The notes beneath the pieces are model-generated. The model had not been told where the DNA came from, did no database searches, and saw only the letters and a program-made list of their open reading frames with translations. From Tectiglobus sp965247245 (GTDB lineage Bacteria > Pseudomonadota > Alphaproteobacteria > Rhizobiales > Hyphomicrobiaceae), in assembly GCA_965247245.1 (NCBI GenBank), contig CBDFGV010000003.1, positions 248,001-312,000 on the forward strand: 64,000 nucleotides of DNA, in the 5' to 3' direction. A program made the translations under genes and the position numbers. Of this stretch, positions 44,897 to 53,681 are shown one piece after another. Position 1 is the first letter of the stretch. Every line of letters begins with the position of its first letter.

Positions 44897-46069
44897 TCAC
44901 TTCGGTGGATGCCGGCGGACAGCATCCTCGTTGATATCCGCACCCCATCCCGGACCTGTCGGAAGGATGAACTCTCCGCCTTCAATGCGGGGCGGTTCCG
45001 TGACAAGATCGTCTTTCCACGGCACATCATCGATATCAATTTCCATGATCCGGAAATTCGGCAGAGCAGCACAAAAATGCGCGCTCATCAGGCTCGACAG
45101 ATGCCCGTAAAAGTTATGCGGCGCGACGTTGACCTCATAGGCCTCGGCCATCGCCGCAATCTTCATAGATTCCAGAATGCCATTCCACGGCACATCGATA
45201 ATCGCGACGTCCATGGCGTAGTTCTCAAAATAGTCTTTGAATTGGCGGCGACCAAACAGAGACTCGCAACTTGCAACAGGCGTTTGAATAGATCGCCTGA
45301 TCAGGCTCAATGCGCGGGCATCAAACGAGTCAATCTCCACCCACATCAACCCGTGCTGCTCAAGTGCGCGGGCCAAGCGAATGTAGCCTTCGGTTTTGAA
45401 GTTGAAATTGAGGTCGAGCAAGAACTCCACATCGCTGCCAGTGCCGTCGCGCAATGCGCCCAACTGATCATTGAGAGCGGAGACAATGCGTGGTGTCAGA
45501 TTGAGCTCCGGGCTGCCTGGTGAGCGTCCAAAGCCGGGCATGTATAGCTTTGGCGTATCCTCATCAAAGAGAAATATATTTGTCTTGAGTGCTGAAAATC
45601 CCTGATCACGCACGTGCGCACCAAGTTCCCGGACATCGTCCAGGTTGCGTAGCGCGGGCACACCCATGATGTCGGCGTGATGTAACCTGTAGGACCCACA
45701 GTGTGACCAATAGAGCCGCAAGCGATCGCGCACCGGTCCACCAAGCAGCTCATAAACCGGTACGCCAAGCGCCTTCGCCTTGACGTCGACGAGTGCATTT
45801 TCCAGGGCTGCAATAGCTTGCTGAATTAGTCCGCCTGGTGCCTGCCGTGTCATCGCGTAGAGGTTGGCTGAGATCTTCTCAACGGGGCGTGGATCCTGAC
45901 CGATCAAAGTCTCAGCAAGCTTCAGGATGACAGCTGTCAGCCCCTTGGAGCCGTAGCTCTCGCTGTATTCGGAATAGCCGACAATCCCGGCATCCGTCTC
46001 AACCTTCAAGAACGAGAAAATGCGCCAGCCTGCGTCCGCGTGCAAGTCTTGTATCTTTGTAATCTTCAA
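44897..46069 (-). CDS. Enolase-superfamily enzyme (mandelate racemase/muconate lactonizing type)
   Basis: A 390-aa MR/MLE protein. The N-terminal capping domain begins MKITKIQDLHADAGWRIFSF. In the barrel the metal ligands are visible as Asp in FLLDLNFNF, Glu in MWVEIDSF and Glu in ASCESLFGRR, and a catalytic His in NVAPHNFYGH. The lysine region reads FSALKTNIFLFDED. This set resembles sugar-acid (for example galactonate-like) dehydratases, but the substrate cannot be assigned. The gene lies between a quinone reductase-like gene and a sterol desaturase-like gene on the same strand. Confidence 0.87.
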   Translation of the reverse strand: MKITKIQDLHADAGWRIFSFLKVETDAGIVGYSEYSESYGSKGLTAVILKLAETLIGQDPRPVEKISANLYAMTRQAPGGLIQQAIAALENALVDVKAKALGVPVYELLGGPVRDRLRLYWSHCGSYRLHHADIMGVPALRNLDDVRELGAHVRDQGFSALKTNIFLFDEDTPKLYMPGFGRSPGSPELNLTPRIVSALNDQLGALRDGTGSDVEFLLDLNFNFKTEGYIRLARALEQHGLMWVEIDSFDARALSLIRRSIQTPVASCESLFGRRQFKDYFENYAMDVAIIDVPWNGILESMKIAAMAEAYEVNVAPHNFYGHLSSLMSAHFCAALPNFRIMEIDIDDVPWKDDLVTEPPRIEGGEFILPTGPGWGADINEDAVRRHPPK

Positions 46070-46120
46070 CGCCTGATCCTTTGACCCGTAGTGACGACTA
46101 TCAACGAGAGGAGCGTCGCA

Positions 46121-47137
46121 TCACACGGCGTTGCCGCGGCGCGCCATCATACGCTCACGCATGGCATGTTGTGCCTCTTTTGATCCGTCGTGGAAGGTCC
46201 CGAACATCTGATCAAGCGGAGCGATCGCACCGCCATAATTGCACTCGAAATAGCGATGGTGGAGGTAGTGGAAATAGCTGCCACTATCCCAGCCAGAGTC
46301 TTTCCCATTCACAAGCATCTTTTCAAAACCGCTGTGACTCATCGCTGGCAAGAAGGCGGCCAGTTGGATTTGATAAAGAGCGTTCACCGGATGTAGCGCC
46401 AGCAGCCATTGCACACAGACGGTGGAGAAATAGATCGCCTGCTCGATCGGATGCATGGCAATGCCGGACCACGGACCAATTTCCACATTCAGATGATGCG
46501 TATTGTGCACAGACTTATAAAGCGGCCGCCAATGCAACAACCGATGCGTGAAGTAGAAGTGCACGGCGTGAATAACCGGTGCAAGCAACACCATCACGCC
46601 GAACCATACCCAGAAGCCAACTGAGCCGGGATCAAGAGGCAGGAAACCAATGTAGCTATTCGCGAACAGCCAATAGGTCACGACTTCGAAAGCCGTGATG
46701 ATCGGCACTCCGGTTCCCAATGTTCGGAACATGTTGTCGCGAACCTGGTCACCAAACAGGAATCTGGGATTATCCGTAGCAAAAGGCCGGTTAGAGAATC
46801 GGTGCTCATCGCCTTGCTGCTTGAAGACATAGAAATAGAGATGCAGGCCGCCATAGAGTACGAGTACGAAGGCAAAGTTGCGGGCAAACACCAGCGCGAT
46901 CCACCAAAACTCAAAGGTCTTCATCGCCGCAAGGTCAGGCGTCAGAAATACCCATGTGAGCACTGCAATCGCCAGCCAGATGGTATTCATAGGCCAGAGA
47001 TACCCGGGGAAGCCGAACATCCACTTGGCAACAACAAGTGGTCGCGGTGGCCAGGCCACAATCGGCGGCAACTTGATGGTTTCGGCTGGCCGCCAATCTC
47101 CGTTGGCATCGCGTGGGGTCACAGTCTCGGTGGCCAT
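46121..47137 (-). CDS. Sterol desaturase / fatty acid hydroxylase family membrane protein
   Basis: A 338-aa integral membrane di-iron oxygenase. Several hydrophobic helices are visible. The histidine boxes are HFYFTHRLLHW, HNTHHLNVEIGPWSG and HYLHHRYFECNYG, the pattern of the FA_hydroxylase family. Substrates in the family include sterols, carotenoids, fatty acids and alkylglycerols. It is upstream of, and on the same strand as, the enolase-superfamily gene, 51 bp apart. Confidence 0.88.
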   Translation of the reverse strand: MATETVTPRDANGDWRPAETIKLPPIVAWPPRPLVVAKWMFGFPGYLWPMNTIWLAIAVLTWVFLTPDLAAMKTFEFWWIALVFARNFAFVLVLYGGLHLYFYVFKQQGDEHRFSNRPFATDNPRFLFGDQVRDNMFRTLGTGVPIITAFEVVTYWLFANSYIGFLPLDPGSVGFWVWFGVMVLLAPVIHAVHFYFTHRLLHWRPLYKSVHNTHHLNVEIGPWSGIAMHPIEQAIYFSTVCVQWLLALHPVNALYQIQLAAFLPAMSHSGFEKMLVNGKDSGWDSGSYFHYLHHRYFECNYGGAIAPLDQMFGTFHDGSKEAQHAMRERMMARRGNAV

Positions 47138-47322
47138 CGGCTTGCTCCCGGCAAAGCTTGATCAAGATCATAGAATAATCGAAGTGAACGAGGCGTCAAA
47201 ACAGTTGGCCAACCCATCATGCTGCTGTTCACCATCATTCCTGGCGCTATTCACACTCCTGACTTGTTTCTCCCTCGACCGGCTGCCAAGATCTCCAAAT
47301 ACTTGTTTTCCAGGAGCCACAT

Positions 47323-49506
47323 ATGACAGCTGCTCCAGCGCCGTCCTTGTCTCAATCCTCCGCCAGCAAAGCGGCGCTGCCGGATGGCACCTATCCAACC
47401 ACATGTTGGGAGTGTTCAACCAACTGTGGTGCGCTCGCGACCGTGCAAGACGGGCGCGTCGTCAAGTATGCACCGAACAAGGCCAATCCCCACTCCAAGG
47501 GTGCATTCTGCATTAAGGGGATCCGCGGTGCTCCGGACCTGACTTACAATCCAAGGCGGCTGCTCTACCCGCAGCGTCGCGTTGGCGCGCGCGGTTCCGG
47601 TGAATGGCAGCAGATCAGCTGGGATGATGCGCTCGATGAAATGGCGGAGCGATTTGCAGCTGTACGCGAAAAGTTTGGTGCAGAAGCCATTGTCGGAGCC
47701 ACGAGCGGTGCCAACTTTAGTCGCAGCCTGATGGTTGCCCTGATGATGCGTTCAATCGGTAGCCCCAATTGGATGATCAATCAGGATCTCTGCGGTGGAT
47801 GCCGAGCGGTGTCAGACAAAATTACCGGTCTCGGCATCGGCCGCGGCGAAGATATCGACAATGCTAAGTGCCTTCTCATTGTCGGGCGAAACTCTTATGC
47901 AGCCGATCCCATTGAATGGACGAAGATCAAAGCGGCCAAGGCACGTGGGGCAAAGATCATCGTCATCGACCCCAAGCGGATACCCGCCGTTGACCTGGCC
48001 GATATCTGGTTGGCCCCCCGGATCGGAACTGATGCGGCGCTCGCTCTGGCGATGATTGATATCCTGATCAAGGATGGACTTTATGATCGGGAATTCGTTG
48101 ATGCACACTGTCATGGATTCGAAGAGCTGAAAGCCAGAGCCGCCGAATTCTCACCGCAACGTGCTGCGGACATAACCGGGCTGGCCGCTGACGACATTGT
48201 GGCTGCGGCCCGGCTCTATGGCGATGGTCCCTCAACGTTTGTCTCGGGGCACGGGATTGATGCATCGAGCGTGGGCGTGCAGACGTTCCGCGCCTTCCAC
48301 GCCATGGTCGCGATCAGTGGCAATCTTGATCGCAAGGGCGGCAATCTGCGGTCACGGCAGCCCCAAGGCTTCTCGAACTACATCGAAGTCCTCCATCGTC
48401 CCGAGTTCCGTTTGTCTGCAGCAACCGAGGCTCGGACACTAGGTGCGGACCAATACCCGCTCTGGGCCGGCGCTCGCGGCTGGCAGACGGCATGTCATAA
48501 TCCGACAGTGATCAACGCGATGCTGACGGACAAGCCCTATCCCGTGCGAGCGGCTTACGTCAGCGGTGTCAATATCGCTGTCACCTATCCAGACACGCAG
48601 CGCACAATCGAAGCGCTTAAGTCGCTTGATTACCTCGTGGTCGCGACGCACGACATGAACCCGACAGCACAGTGGGCCGATCTTGTGCTGCCCAAAACCA
48701 CAACGCTTGAAGAAGAGGAAGTCTCTTTCATGCCGTCCGCGCATGCTGTCCTATTCACCCAGGCGGTCGTCTCGCCAGTGGGCGAAGCGCGCGAAGAGAT
48801 CGATATTGCCGTCCCGCTTCTAGATCGTCTCGAAAAGCGCGCCGCGTTAACAAAACGGTTTCTGCCATGGCGTAGCCAGCGCGAGTTCAACACATTCCTT
48901 TTAGGCGACACCGGCATCACGATCCAGGAGCTGGAAGAGCGCGGCTATCATCAGGTTGCAACCGGCACTCAACAAGCCAAACCAATCCCGACTAAGACAG
49001 GCAAGTTCGAACTCTATTCAACGGCCTTGGAAAGTATTGGCGAAGATCCTCTGCCTTGCTTCGTCTCCCCGCCGCGCGATGACAGGGGCCAGGACATCCG
49101 AAAGCGCTTCCCCTTTACCCTCATCACGGGCGATCGTGAGAAGAGCTATCATCATTCGCGTTTCAGAGATCAGGCTTGGGCGCAAAAGGTTTCTCCGGAC
49201 CCTCGGCTGGTTATGCATCCATCGACAGCCGCAGAGCTGTCACTCGAAGACGAGTCCTGGGTCAGACTGGAGGTCGAAGGAACTGGGCGCAGTTGCCAGC
49301 TTCGCCTTAAGCTCTCTGAGACGACACCACCCGATGTTGTCAGTACCGGTATGGGGTGGTGGCGCCCGGAAGGTGCAACCGATGGGACGATGGGGGCCAT
49401 CGAGATCAACATCAACGCAGCCTTATCCTATGAGGGGCCTTTTGATCCGGTCACAGGCTCGTCCGCGATACGTGGCCAGCTCTGTCGCGTCGAGGCGATC
49501 GACTGA
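47323..49506 (+). CDS. Molybdopterin-dependent oxidoreductase (bis-MGD, [4Fe-4S])
   Basis: A 727-aa member of the DMSO-reductase superfamily. An N-terminal [4Fe-4S] cluster motif is present, C28-x2-C31-x3-C35-x27-C63. A possible molybdenum ligand is one of the cysteines in QDLCGGCRAV (C157 or C160). The C-terminal Mo-pterin dinucleotide-binding domain starts near FPFTLITGDREKSYHHSRF. No twin-arginine signal is present, so the enzyme is probably cytoplasmic. It diverges from the sterol desaturase gene and precedes the frnE-like gene by 110 bp. Substrate unknown. Confidence 0.88.
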   Translation: MTAAPAPSLSQSSASKAALPDGTYPTTCWECSTNCGALATVQDGRVVKYAPNKANPHSKGAFCIKGIRGAPDLTYNPRRLLYPQRRVGARGSGEWQQISWDDALDEMAERFAAVREKFGAEAIVGATSGANFSRSLMVALMMRSIGSPNWMINQDLCGGCRAVSDKITGLGIGRGEDIDNAKCLLIVGRNSYAADPIEWTKIKAAKARGAKIIVIDPKRIPAVDLADIWLAPRIGTDAALALAMIDILIKDGLYDREFVDAHCHGFEELKARAAEFSPQRAADITGLAADDIVAAARLYGDGPSTFVSGHGIDASSVGVQTFRAFHAMVAISGNLDRKGGNLRSRQPQGFSNYIEVLHRPEFRLSAATEARTLGADQYPLWAGARGWQTACHNPTVINAMLTDKPYPVRAAYVSGVNIAVTYPDTQRTIEALKSLDYLVVATHDMNPTAQWADLVLPKTTTLEEEEVSFMPSAHAVLFTQAVVSPVGEAREEIDIAVPLLDRLEKRAALTKRFLPWRSQREFNTFLLGDTGITIQELEERGYHQVATGTQQAKPIPTKTGKFELYSTALESIGEDPLPCFVSPPRDDRGQDIRKRFPFTLITGDREKSYHHSRFRDQAWAQKVSPDPRLVMHPSTAAELSLEDESWVRLEVEGTGRSCQLRLKLSETTPPDVVSTGMGWWRPEGATDGTMGAIEININAALSYEGPFDPVTGSSAIRGQLCRVEAID

Positions 49507-49616
49507 GGACCACTGGGCCGCAAACGTGGTCGGCTAGTTGCACAATCCGGGAACGTGGTTTGCTCATCACGGAAAAGCGTGTCACGTTCAATCTAGTGAA
49601 TCGGGAGCCAATCAAA

Positions 49617-50237
49617 ATGACTGACGACACGACCATTCTCGAGGTTTTCAGCGATTACGTTTGACCATGGTGCTACCTCAGTACCGTGCGTATTGAAAAC
49701 ATCGCCAAGGCCTATAACGTCACGCCGAAGTACATTCACTTTCCCCTGCATCCCGACACGCCGCCCGAGGGACGCTCCCTCGAAGATCTGTTTGGGACAG
49801 GGTCGGAGGGTATCGCGGCCAAAAACGCGCAGATGAAAGCGTTAATGGAGGCCGAAGGTCTGCCTTATGGTCCGCGCTCTCACACCTATAACAGCCGGCT
49901 GGCCCAGGAGCTCGGAGCATGGGCTGAGACCCAGGACGGGGGCAGTGAGATCCACGACGCTTTGTTCAAGACCTACTTCGTCGAGAACCGCAATCTGCAT
50001 GACGTCGATGTTCTGCTAGACGTCGTCGAGAGCGTGGGTCTGTCTCGGGAGGGTGCGCAGTCGGTTCTTTCCGACCGCACGTTCAAGGATGTCGTTGATG
50101 CAGACTGGGCCAAATCCCGCCAGTACGGTGTGACGGGCGTACCGACATTCGTTACCGGGCAACGCGGCGTCGTTGGCGCCCAGCCTTACGAAGTGATTGA
50201 ACGCCTGCTGGTAGAGGCAGGGGTGCCCAAACGCTGA
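49617..50237 (+). CDS. FrnE/DsbA-like thioredoxin-fold protein with in-frame TGA at the first active-site Cys (candidate selenoprotein)
   Basis: Reading from ATG 49617, which has GGGAG nine bases upstream, codons 1-15 give MTDDTTILEVFSDYV, codon 16 is TGA (49662-49664), and then PWCYLSTVRIENIAKAY continues open to 50237. The family normally has C-P-W-C at this place, so the TGA falls exactly on the catalytic cysteine while the second cysteine is kept. Read through, the protein is 206 aa, of normal length, with the late cis-Pro segment VTGVPTFVTGQRGVVGAQP and the tail EVIERLLVEA. Two readings fit: a UxxC selenoprotein, or a nonsense mutation or sequencing error. If TGA is a stop, translation from GTG 49686 would lack the active site. 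Confidence 0.7.
49688..49705 (+). promoter_or_regulatory. Candidate bacterial SECIS-like stem-loop
   Basis: Begins 23 bases after the in-frame TGA. GCG pairs with CGC, a U bulges, AU pairs with AU, and the 7-nt loop is UGAAAAC with G second. The E. coli fdhF upper stem has the same build: three pairs, bulged U, two pairs, and a loop with G near its start. The loop G is about 30 nt from the UGA, inside the range known for bacterial SECIS elements but further than in fdhF. The helix is short and could be chance. Confidence 0.35.
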
Positions 50238-50308
50238 AACAATACTGGTCAAAGCCTATGAAAGAAACGCGGGCTTTGACCAGAATTCCCCGGCTTGCCA
50301 CCTGCCGC

Positions 50309-50683
50309 TCAGCTATCGAGAAATTGTTGAAACTCGATGAGATAACCGTTCGGGTCTTCGACGAGAAACGCGTAAATGCCGAACTTGTCGTTTCGCGCGG
50401 GCGGGCTCTTGCATGGCGCATTGACCGCTGTCAGATGAGTGTACCAGCCATCGACATCATCCGTGAGCAGGGTCAGCATGCCACCGCGCGGTTCCACCAC
50501 GCGCCAATCCAGGGCGACACAAACACCGACATAATTGGACGGCTTAAGTTCGAAGATGCGCGCCACACCGGCGTCGCGCCATAGCTTCAATCCCAAGACA
50601 TCGGCATAGAAAGCACATGTTGTGTCCAGGTCATCCGTATAGACCCAGGTAATGGTATCGTTGATCGCGGGCGTCTGTGACAT
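50309..50683 (-). CDS. VOC-family (glyoxalase/bleomycin-resistance-like) protein
   Basis: A 124-aa vicinal-oxygen-chelate protein starting at ATG 50683. Typical segments are VYTDDLDTTCAFYADVLGLK, the WRVVEPRGGMLTLL strand and the C-terminal FLVEDPNGYLIEFQQF, where the Glu is the usual metal ligand. It may be a dioxygenase, isomerase or binding protein. It ends 71 bp from the frnE-like gene, convergently. Confidence 0.85.
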   Translation of the reverse strand: MSQTPAINDTITWVYTDDLDTTCAFYADVLGLKLWRDAGVARIFELKPSNYVGVCVALDWRVVEPRGGMLTLLTDDVDGWYTHLTAVNAPCKSPPARNDKFGIYAFLVEDPNGYLIEFQQFLDS

Positions 50684-50882
50684 GTCACTTGGGTCCGTAG
50701 AGGCTTCAAACACGGTTCTGAAGCGCTCGTGATATCAGTCGCTATGACGGGTGCAACACGTCGGCGTTGACGCACGCCGCAGGGATGTCGTAGGAACGAG
50801 GCCTTGCGCGGTCATGTTGTACTTCGAAGAGGCTGAGGTTATCAGCTGGTCAATACAACCTGATCTGGCGCTGGTATGATGG

Positions 50883-50960
50883 CGGAGCGTGGCGCAGCCT
50901 GGTTAGCGCACCAGTCTGGGGGACTGGGGGTCGCAGGTTCAAATCCTGCCGCTCCGACCA
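50883..50960 (+). tRNA. tRNA-Pro (anticodon GGG)
   Basis: A complete cloverleaf: acceptor stem CGGAGCG with CGCTCCG, the characteristic proline start with C1, anticodon stem CCAGT/ACTGG around a loop with GGG, T-arm GCAGG-TTCAAAT-CCTGC, and an encoded CCA end. 78 nt including CCA. Confidence 0.95.
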
Positions 50961-50982
50961 ATGATTTCATTCACCAGCATCT

Positions 50983-50998
50983 TGTTTCACGTGAATCA
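50983..50998 (+). other. parS-like site
   Basis: The 16-mer TGTTTCACGTGAATCA matches the ParB-binding consensus TGTTTCACGTGAAACA at 15 of 16 positions. It lies 22 bases after tRNA-Pro, in an intergenic stretch. A 16-mer match this close is expected far less than once in a window of this size by chance. Confidence 0.55.
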
Positions 50999-51110
50999 TT
51001 GCGGGGCGCGGCGGCATTGAATGGGACTGCCCCACAGCCCACGTGTTGCGGACTGACAGCCCGCAAGCGCCGCGCCACAGAGCCGACCACATTCACCACG
51101 CCGAGCAAGC

Positions 51111-51548
51111 CTATCTGACAACCAAGGTAGGGATCTTGGTGTGCGTCAGAACCTTGGTGGCTTCACTGCCCACCAGAAGACGTTCAAGCCCGCTCCGACC
51201 GTGTGATCCGACCACAATCAGATCCGCACCAATATCATCGGCCGCTTGAATAATGCCGTCGTAGGGATAGTGGTTGTCCTTGTGCACTGTGTGGCAGGTC
51301 ACGCCCTTGGCTTCCGAACTCGTTTTCACTGTGGCCAGGACGTTTTCCGCATGAGCCTTGGTGCGCTCGCGATAGGCCGATGGGTCAATGACATTCATCG
51401 TGCTGGTAAAGGCGATGGCCTCGTAAGGCTCGGTGACCACGACGGCCGTGAGCTCCGCGCCGAGTGCTTTGGCCAGCGCAATGGCTTGCTCCGTTGCCTT
51501 CACGGCAATCTCGGATCCGTCCGTCGCAGTCAGGATGTTCTTGTACAT
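51111..51548 (-). CDS. Universal stress protein (UspA family)
   Basis: A 145-aa Usp domain protein starting at ATG 51548 (MYKNILTATDGSEIAVKATE). The ATP-binding motif G-2x-G-9x-G-S is present as GSHGRSGLERLLVGS. A Usp of this ATP-binding type usually responds to starvation or oxidative conditions. It stands alone between tRNA-Pro and tRNA-Ser; the 283 bp after it toward tRNA-Ser show no gene. Confidence 0.92.
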   Translation of the reverse strand: MYKNILTATDGSEIAVKATEQAIALAKALGAELTAVVVTEPYEAIAFTSTMNVIDPSAYRERTKAHAENVLATVKTSSEAKGVTCHTVHKDNHYPYDGIIQAADDIGADLIVVGSHGRSGLERLLVGSEATKVLTHTKIPTLVVR

Positions 51549-51831
51549 GGCGGATAATCCTTTTCTCGTCATGAAACTGATGGAGCCATTGATGGGGCCC
51601 GGCCATAGGGCGGGCGCGAAGACGCGGTAGCATCGGTCCCGCCTCCCGATATTCATTACGATAGTTCGCTGCCAGACCGGCCGCCTTGAGCTAGATCACA
51701 AAGCGAGGCACGCTTTGAACTGCGCTTTGCATGGGGCAATGGACTGGAGTTCCGAGCCAGTTTTGCGCAGCCGCAGGATAGAGCTTGCAATCGGGCCGAA
51801 CAATCCGTAGTTACGGTGCTTCAGGCGGTTA

Positions 51832-51921
51832 GGAGACGTGGCCGAGTGGCTGAAGGCGCTCCCCTGCTAAGGGAGTATACGGGAAACCGTATCGAGGGTT
51901 CGAATCCCTCCGTCTCCGCCA
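51832..51921 (+). tRNA. tRNA-Ser (anticodon GCU), island integration site
   Basis: A type II tRNA of 90 nt: acceptor GGAGACG with CGTCTCC, anticodon loop CTGCTAA with GCT, a long variable arm (TACGGGAAACCGTA), T-arm with TTCGAAT and an encoded GCCA end. A tyrosine integrase gene begins about 225 bp downstream, so the 3' half of this tRNA is the probable attL core. Confidence 0.95.
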
Positions 51922-52042
51922 TTTGCCTGTAATCCCCTGTAAGCTCTGAGGTAATAAACAGGCAAAAAGTCCAATGAAATAGCGAGTTTACGGCGGGCTG
52001 GCTGTCGAAAAAGTAAGCTGAGGTAAGCTGTGGTAAGCCCCT
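51922..52042 (+). repeat. Direct repeats next to the attachment site, candidate integrase arm/excisionase sites
   Basis: Three copies of a 10-bp unit GTAAGCTGWG start at 52013, 52023 and 52033, in helical phase (the last ends GCCC). Related half-units GTAAT, GTAAGCTCTGAG and GTAATA occur at 51929, 51939 and 51951, flanked by CCTGT and ACAGG. They fill the interval between the tRNA 3' end and the integrase gene, where arm-type binding sites are expected. Confidence 0.5.
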
Positions 52043-52146
52043 GTTGACGGTTTGAGTTAGTAGTCTAATTAGTACCCATGAGGGCCGCCGATTCGATACT
52101 AACACCGTCGAAAGTATACACGCCGTTGCTTGCTGGAAAGGCTGCA

Positions 52147-53436
52147 ATGTCGAGCGGTGCTAGGTATCGCAACGGTCTATCACCATCAAAAATCAGGGCC
52201 ATAAAGCCAGCCGAGAAGCGGCGACGCTACGGTGATGGCGATGGCTTGTCTTTGCTCTGCGATCCCGCTGCCAAGGGCGGAAACAAGCGTTTTGAATGGA
52301 CTGGCACCGTCCGCAATCTCGCGGGCGGCATTGGTAAGCCGGTCACGATTGGGATCGGCAACACGCGAGATGTGACGCTAGCTGATGCGCGCGCGTTCGC
52401 CCAACTCTACAGGATGGCATGCGCCAAGGGCATAAACCCGCGCGAAATCAGTATCGTCGTTGACAAAGACGGTCGACCGTTCGTGGATGATTGGGCGCCT
52501 GCTGTTCCACCACGGATTGAAAGCCGGTCGCCGGTCTTTTCAGATGCGTTTGAGGAATTCTACGCATTCAGACGGCAAGATCTGACCAATGACAAGTTCG
52601 CCCGCCAGTGGTTGAGTGAGGTCGAGCGACACGCTTACCCGGTTCTGGGTGGCCTCCGGGTTGCTTCGATCACGCATGTTCATTTGGGCAAGGTGTTGCA
52701 GCCGATTTGGCGGACCAAGGCTGACACCGCCAGCAAGGTGGCGCAGCGTTTAAACGCTTTCTTCGACTTCGCAACAGCCAAGGGATGGCGCACGGGTGAT
52801 AACCCGGTGACGATTGCAAGATCGCTTTTGAGGCCGCAGCCAAAAGGCAAGCAGAAGCCCCGACCAGCTATGGACTGGCGACGGATTCCAGAGTTTTGGC
52901 AGGCAATTGATGACCTTCCGAACGAGCCGCAAACGCTTCTAGCTTTGCGGGCCATTATCCTGACGGCCAGCCGATCGCAGGAAGTGAGGCTTGCTAAGCT
53001 GAATTGGATTGATGCAGAGCGAAACGCATTGGTTCGGCCTGCTAAGGTCATGAAGTCGAGAGACGACCACGCGGTGCCAATAACGCCTGTCCTGGCGACT
53101 GTGATCGATGAGGCGCGGAAGCGGTTCAAGGTCCGGGCAAGCGATTTGATCTTTCCGGGGTTCACTCCGGGCGGGCCGTTGTCTGATTCTGCGCTGTCCA
53201 AGCTGATGCGCGACGCCGGATATCAGAACGTCGCTGTGCCGCACGGGTTCCGGAGCACATTCATTGATTGGGCAGCTGACAACGGTCATTCGAGTGACGT
53301 CGCAGAGCGGCAAGCGGCGCACGCGCTCGACAAGGTCCGGGGCGCTTATGAGCGCACCGATCTGTTCGAACGGCGGGTTCGCTTGATGCACCTGTGGGAA
53401 ACGTACGTGACAACTGGACGCAATGAAGGGGTTTGA
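52147..53436 (+). CDS. int: Tyrosine-family site-specific integrase (P4-like)
   Basis: Integrase of the island, 429 aa. ATG 52147 has GGAAAGG five bases upstream and gives the usual short N-terminus before the DUF4102-like arm-binding domain (LSPSKIRAIKPAEKRRRYGD); an in-frame ATG at 52078 is possible but lies next to the probable promoter (TTGACG at 52044). Catalytic residues are Arg in ILTASRSQEVRLAKL, Lys near KVMKSRDDHA, HGFRSTF, His in AAHALDKV and the nucleophile Tyr in RGAYERTDL. It directly follows tRNA-Ser, the typical arrangement for integration into the tRNA 3' end. Confidence 0.93.
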   Translation: MSSGARYRNGLSPSKIRAIKPAEKRRRYGDGDGLSLLCDPAAKGGNKRFEWTGTVRNLAGGIGKPVTIGIGNTRDVTLADARAFAQLYRMACAKGINPREISIVVDKDGRPFVDDWAPAVPPRIESRSPVFSDAFEEFYAFRRQDLTNDKFARQWLSEVERHAYPVLGGLRVASITHVHLGKVLQPIWRTKADTASKVAQRLNAFFDFATAKGWRTGDNPVTIARSLLRPQPKGKQKPRPAMDWRRIPEFWQAIDDLPNEPQTLLALRAIILTASRSQEVRLAKLNWIDAERNALVRPAKVMKSRDDHAVPITPVLATVIDEARKRFKVRASDLIFPGFTPGGPLSDSALSKLMRDAGYQNVAVPHGFRSTFIDWAADNGHSSDVAERQAAHALDKVRGAYERTDLFERRVRLMHLWETYVTTGRNEGV

Positions 53437-53553
53437 GCAGATATTGCTCAATATTTCAGGGTGTTACGGCTCTGGATTCGTGTTGCGTGCGAACAAATAT
53501 TTTTGTCCGCCTGCGCATCAAAAAGCTGAAAATGTTGCTGCATGTGCAGGAAG

Positions 53554-53570
53554 ATACGCAAAATGCGTAT
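53554..53570. promoter_or_regulatory. Palindrome copy 1, candidate operator
   Basis: A perfect inverted repeat ATACGCA-AAA-TGCGTAT, 112 bases before the GTG start of the next gene, inside a 245-bp intergenic stretch. The same core occurs on the other strand at 63711-63725, before another putative DNA-binding gene. Confidence 0.5.
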
Positions 53571-53681
53571 TATTTCAATGGGTTAGTCAGTCATCCATCT
53601 GGTTTCGGTTTGCGTTTTCCGAGTTTTCGCGCGAGTTGTGTCTAAAGATTCGCAGGGAACTTGTAGCAAAGGAGCGCAGTC

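Noticed and set aside
47323..49506. Selenocysteine-type formate dehydrogenase
   Set aside because: The frame has no internal TGA and the candidate ligand is a normal Cys in QDLCGGCRAV; formate specificity cannot be supported.
49666..49688. An 8-bp hairpin directly after the in-frame TGA (CATGGTGC with GTACCGTG) as the SECIS
   Set aside because: Its loop (UACCUCA) has no G in the first two positions and lies about 10 nt from the UGA, outside the known range for bacterial SECIS elements; the 49688-49705 loop fits better.
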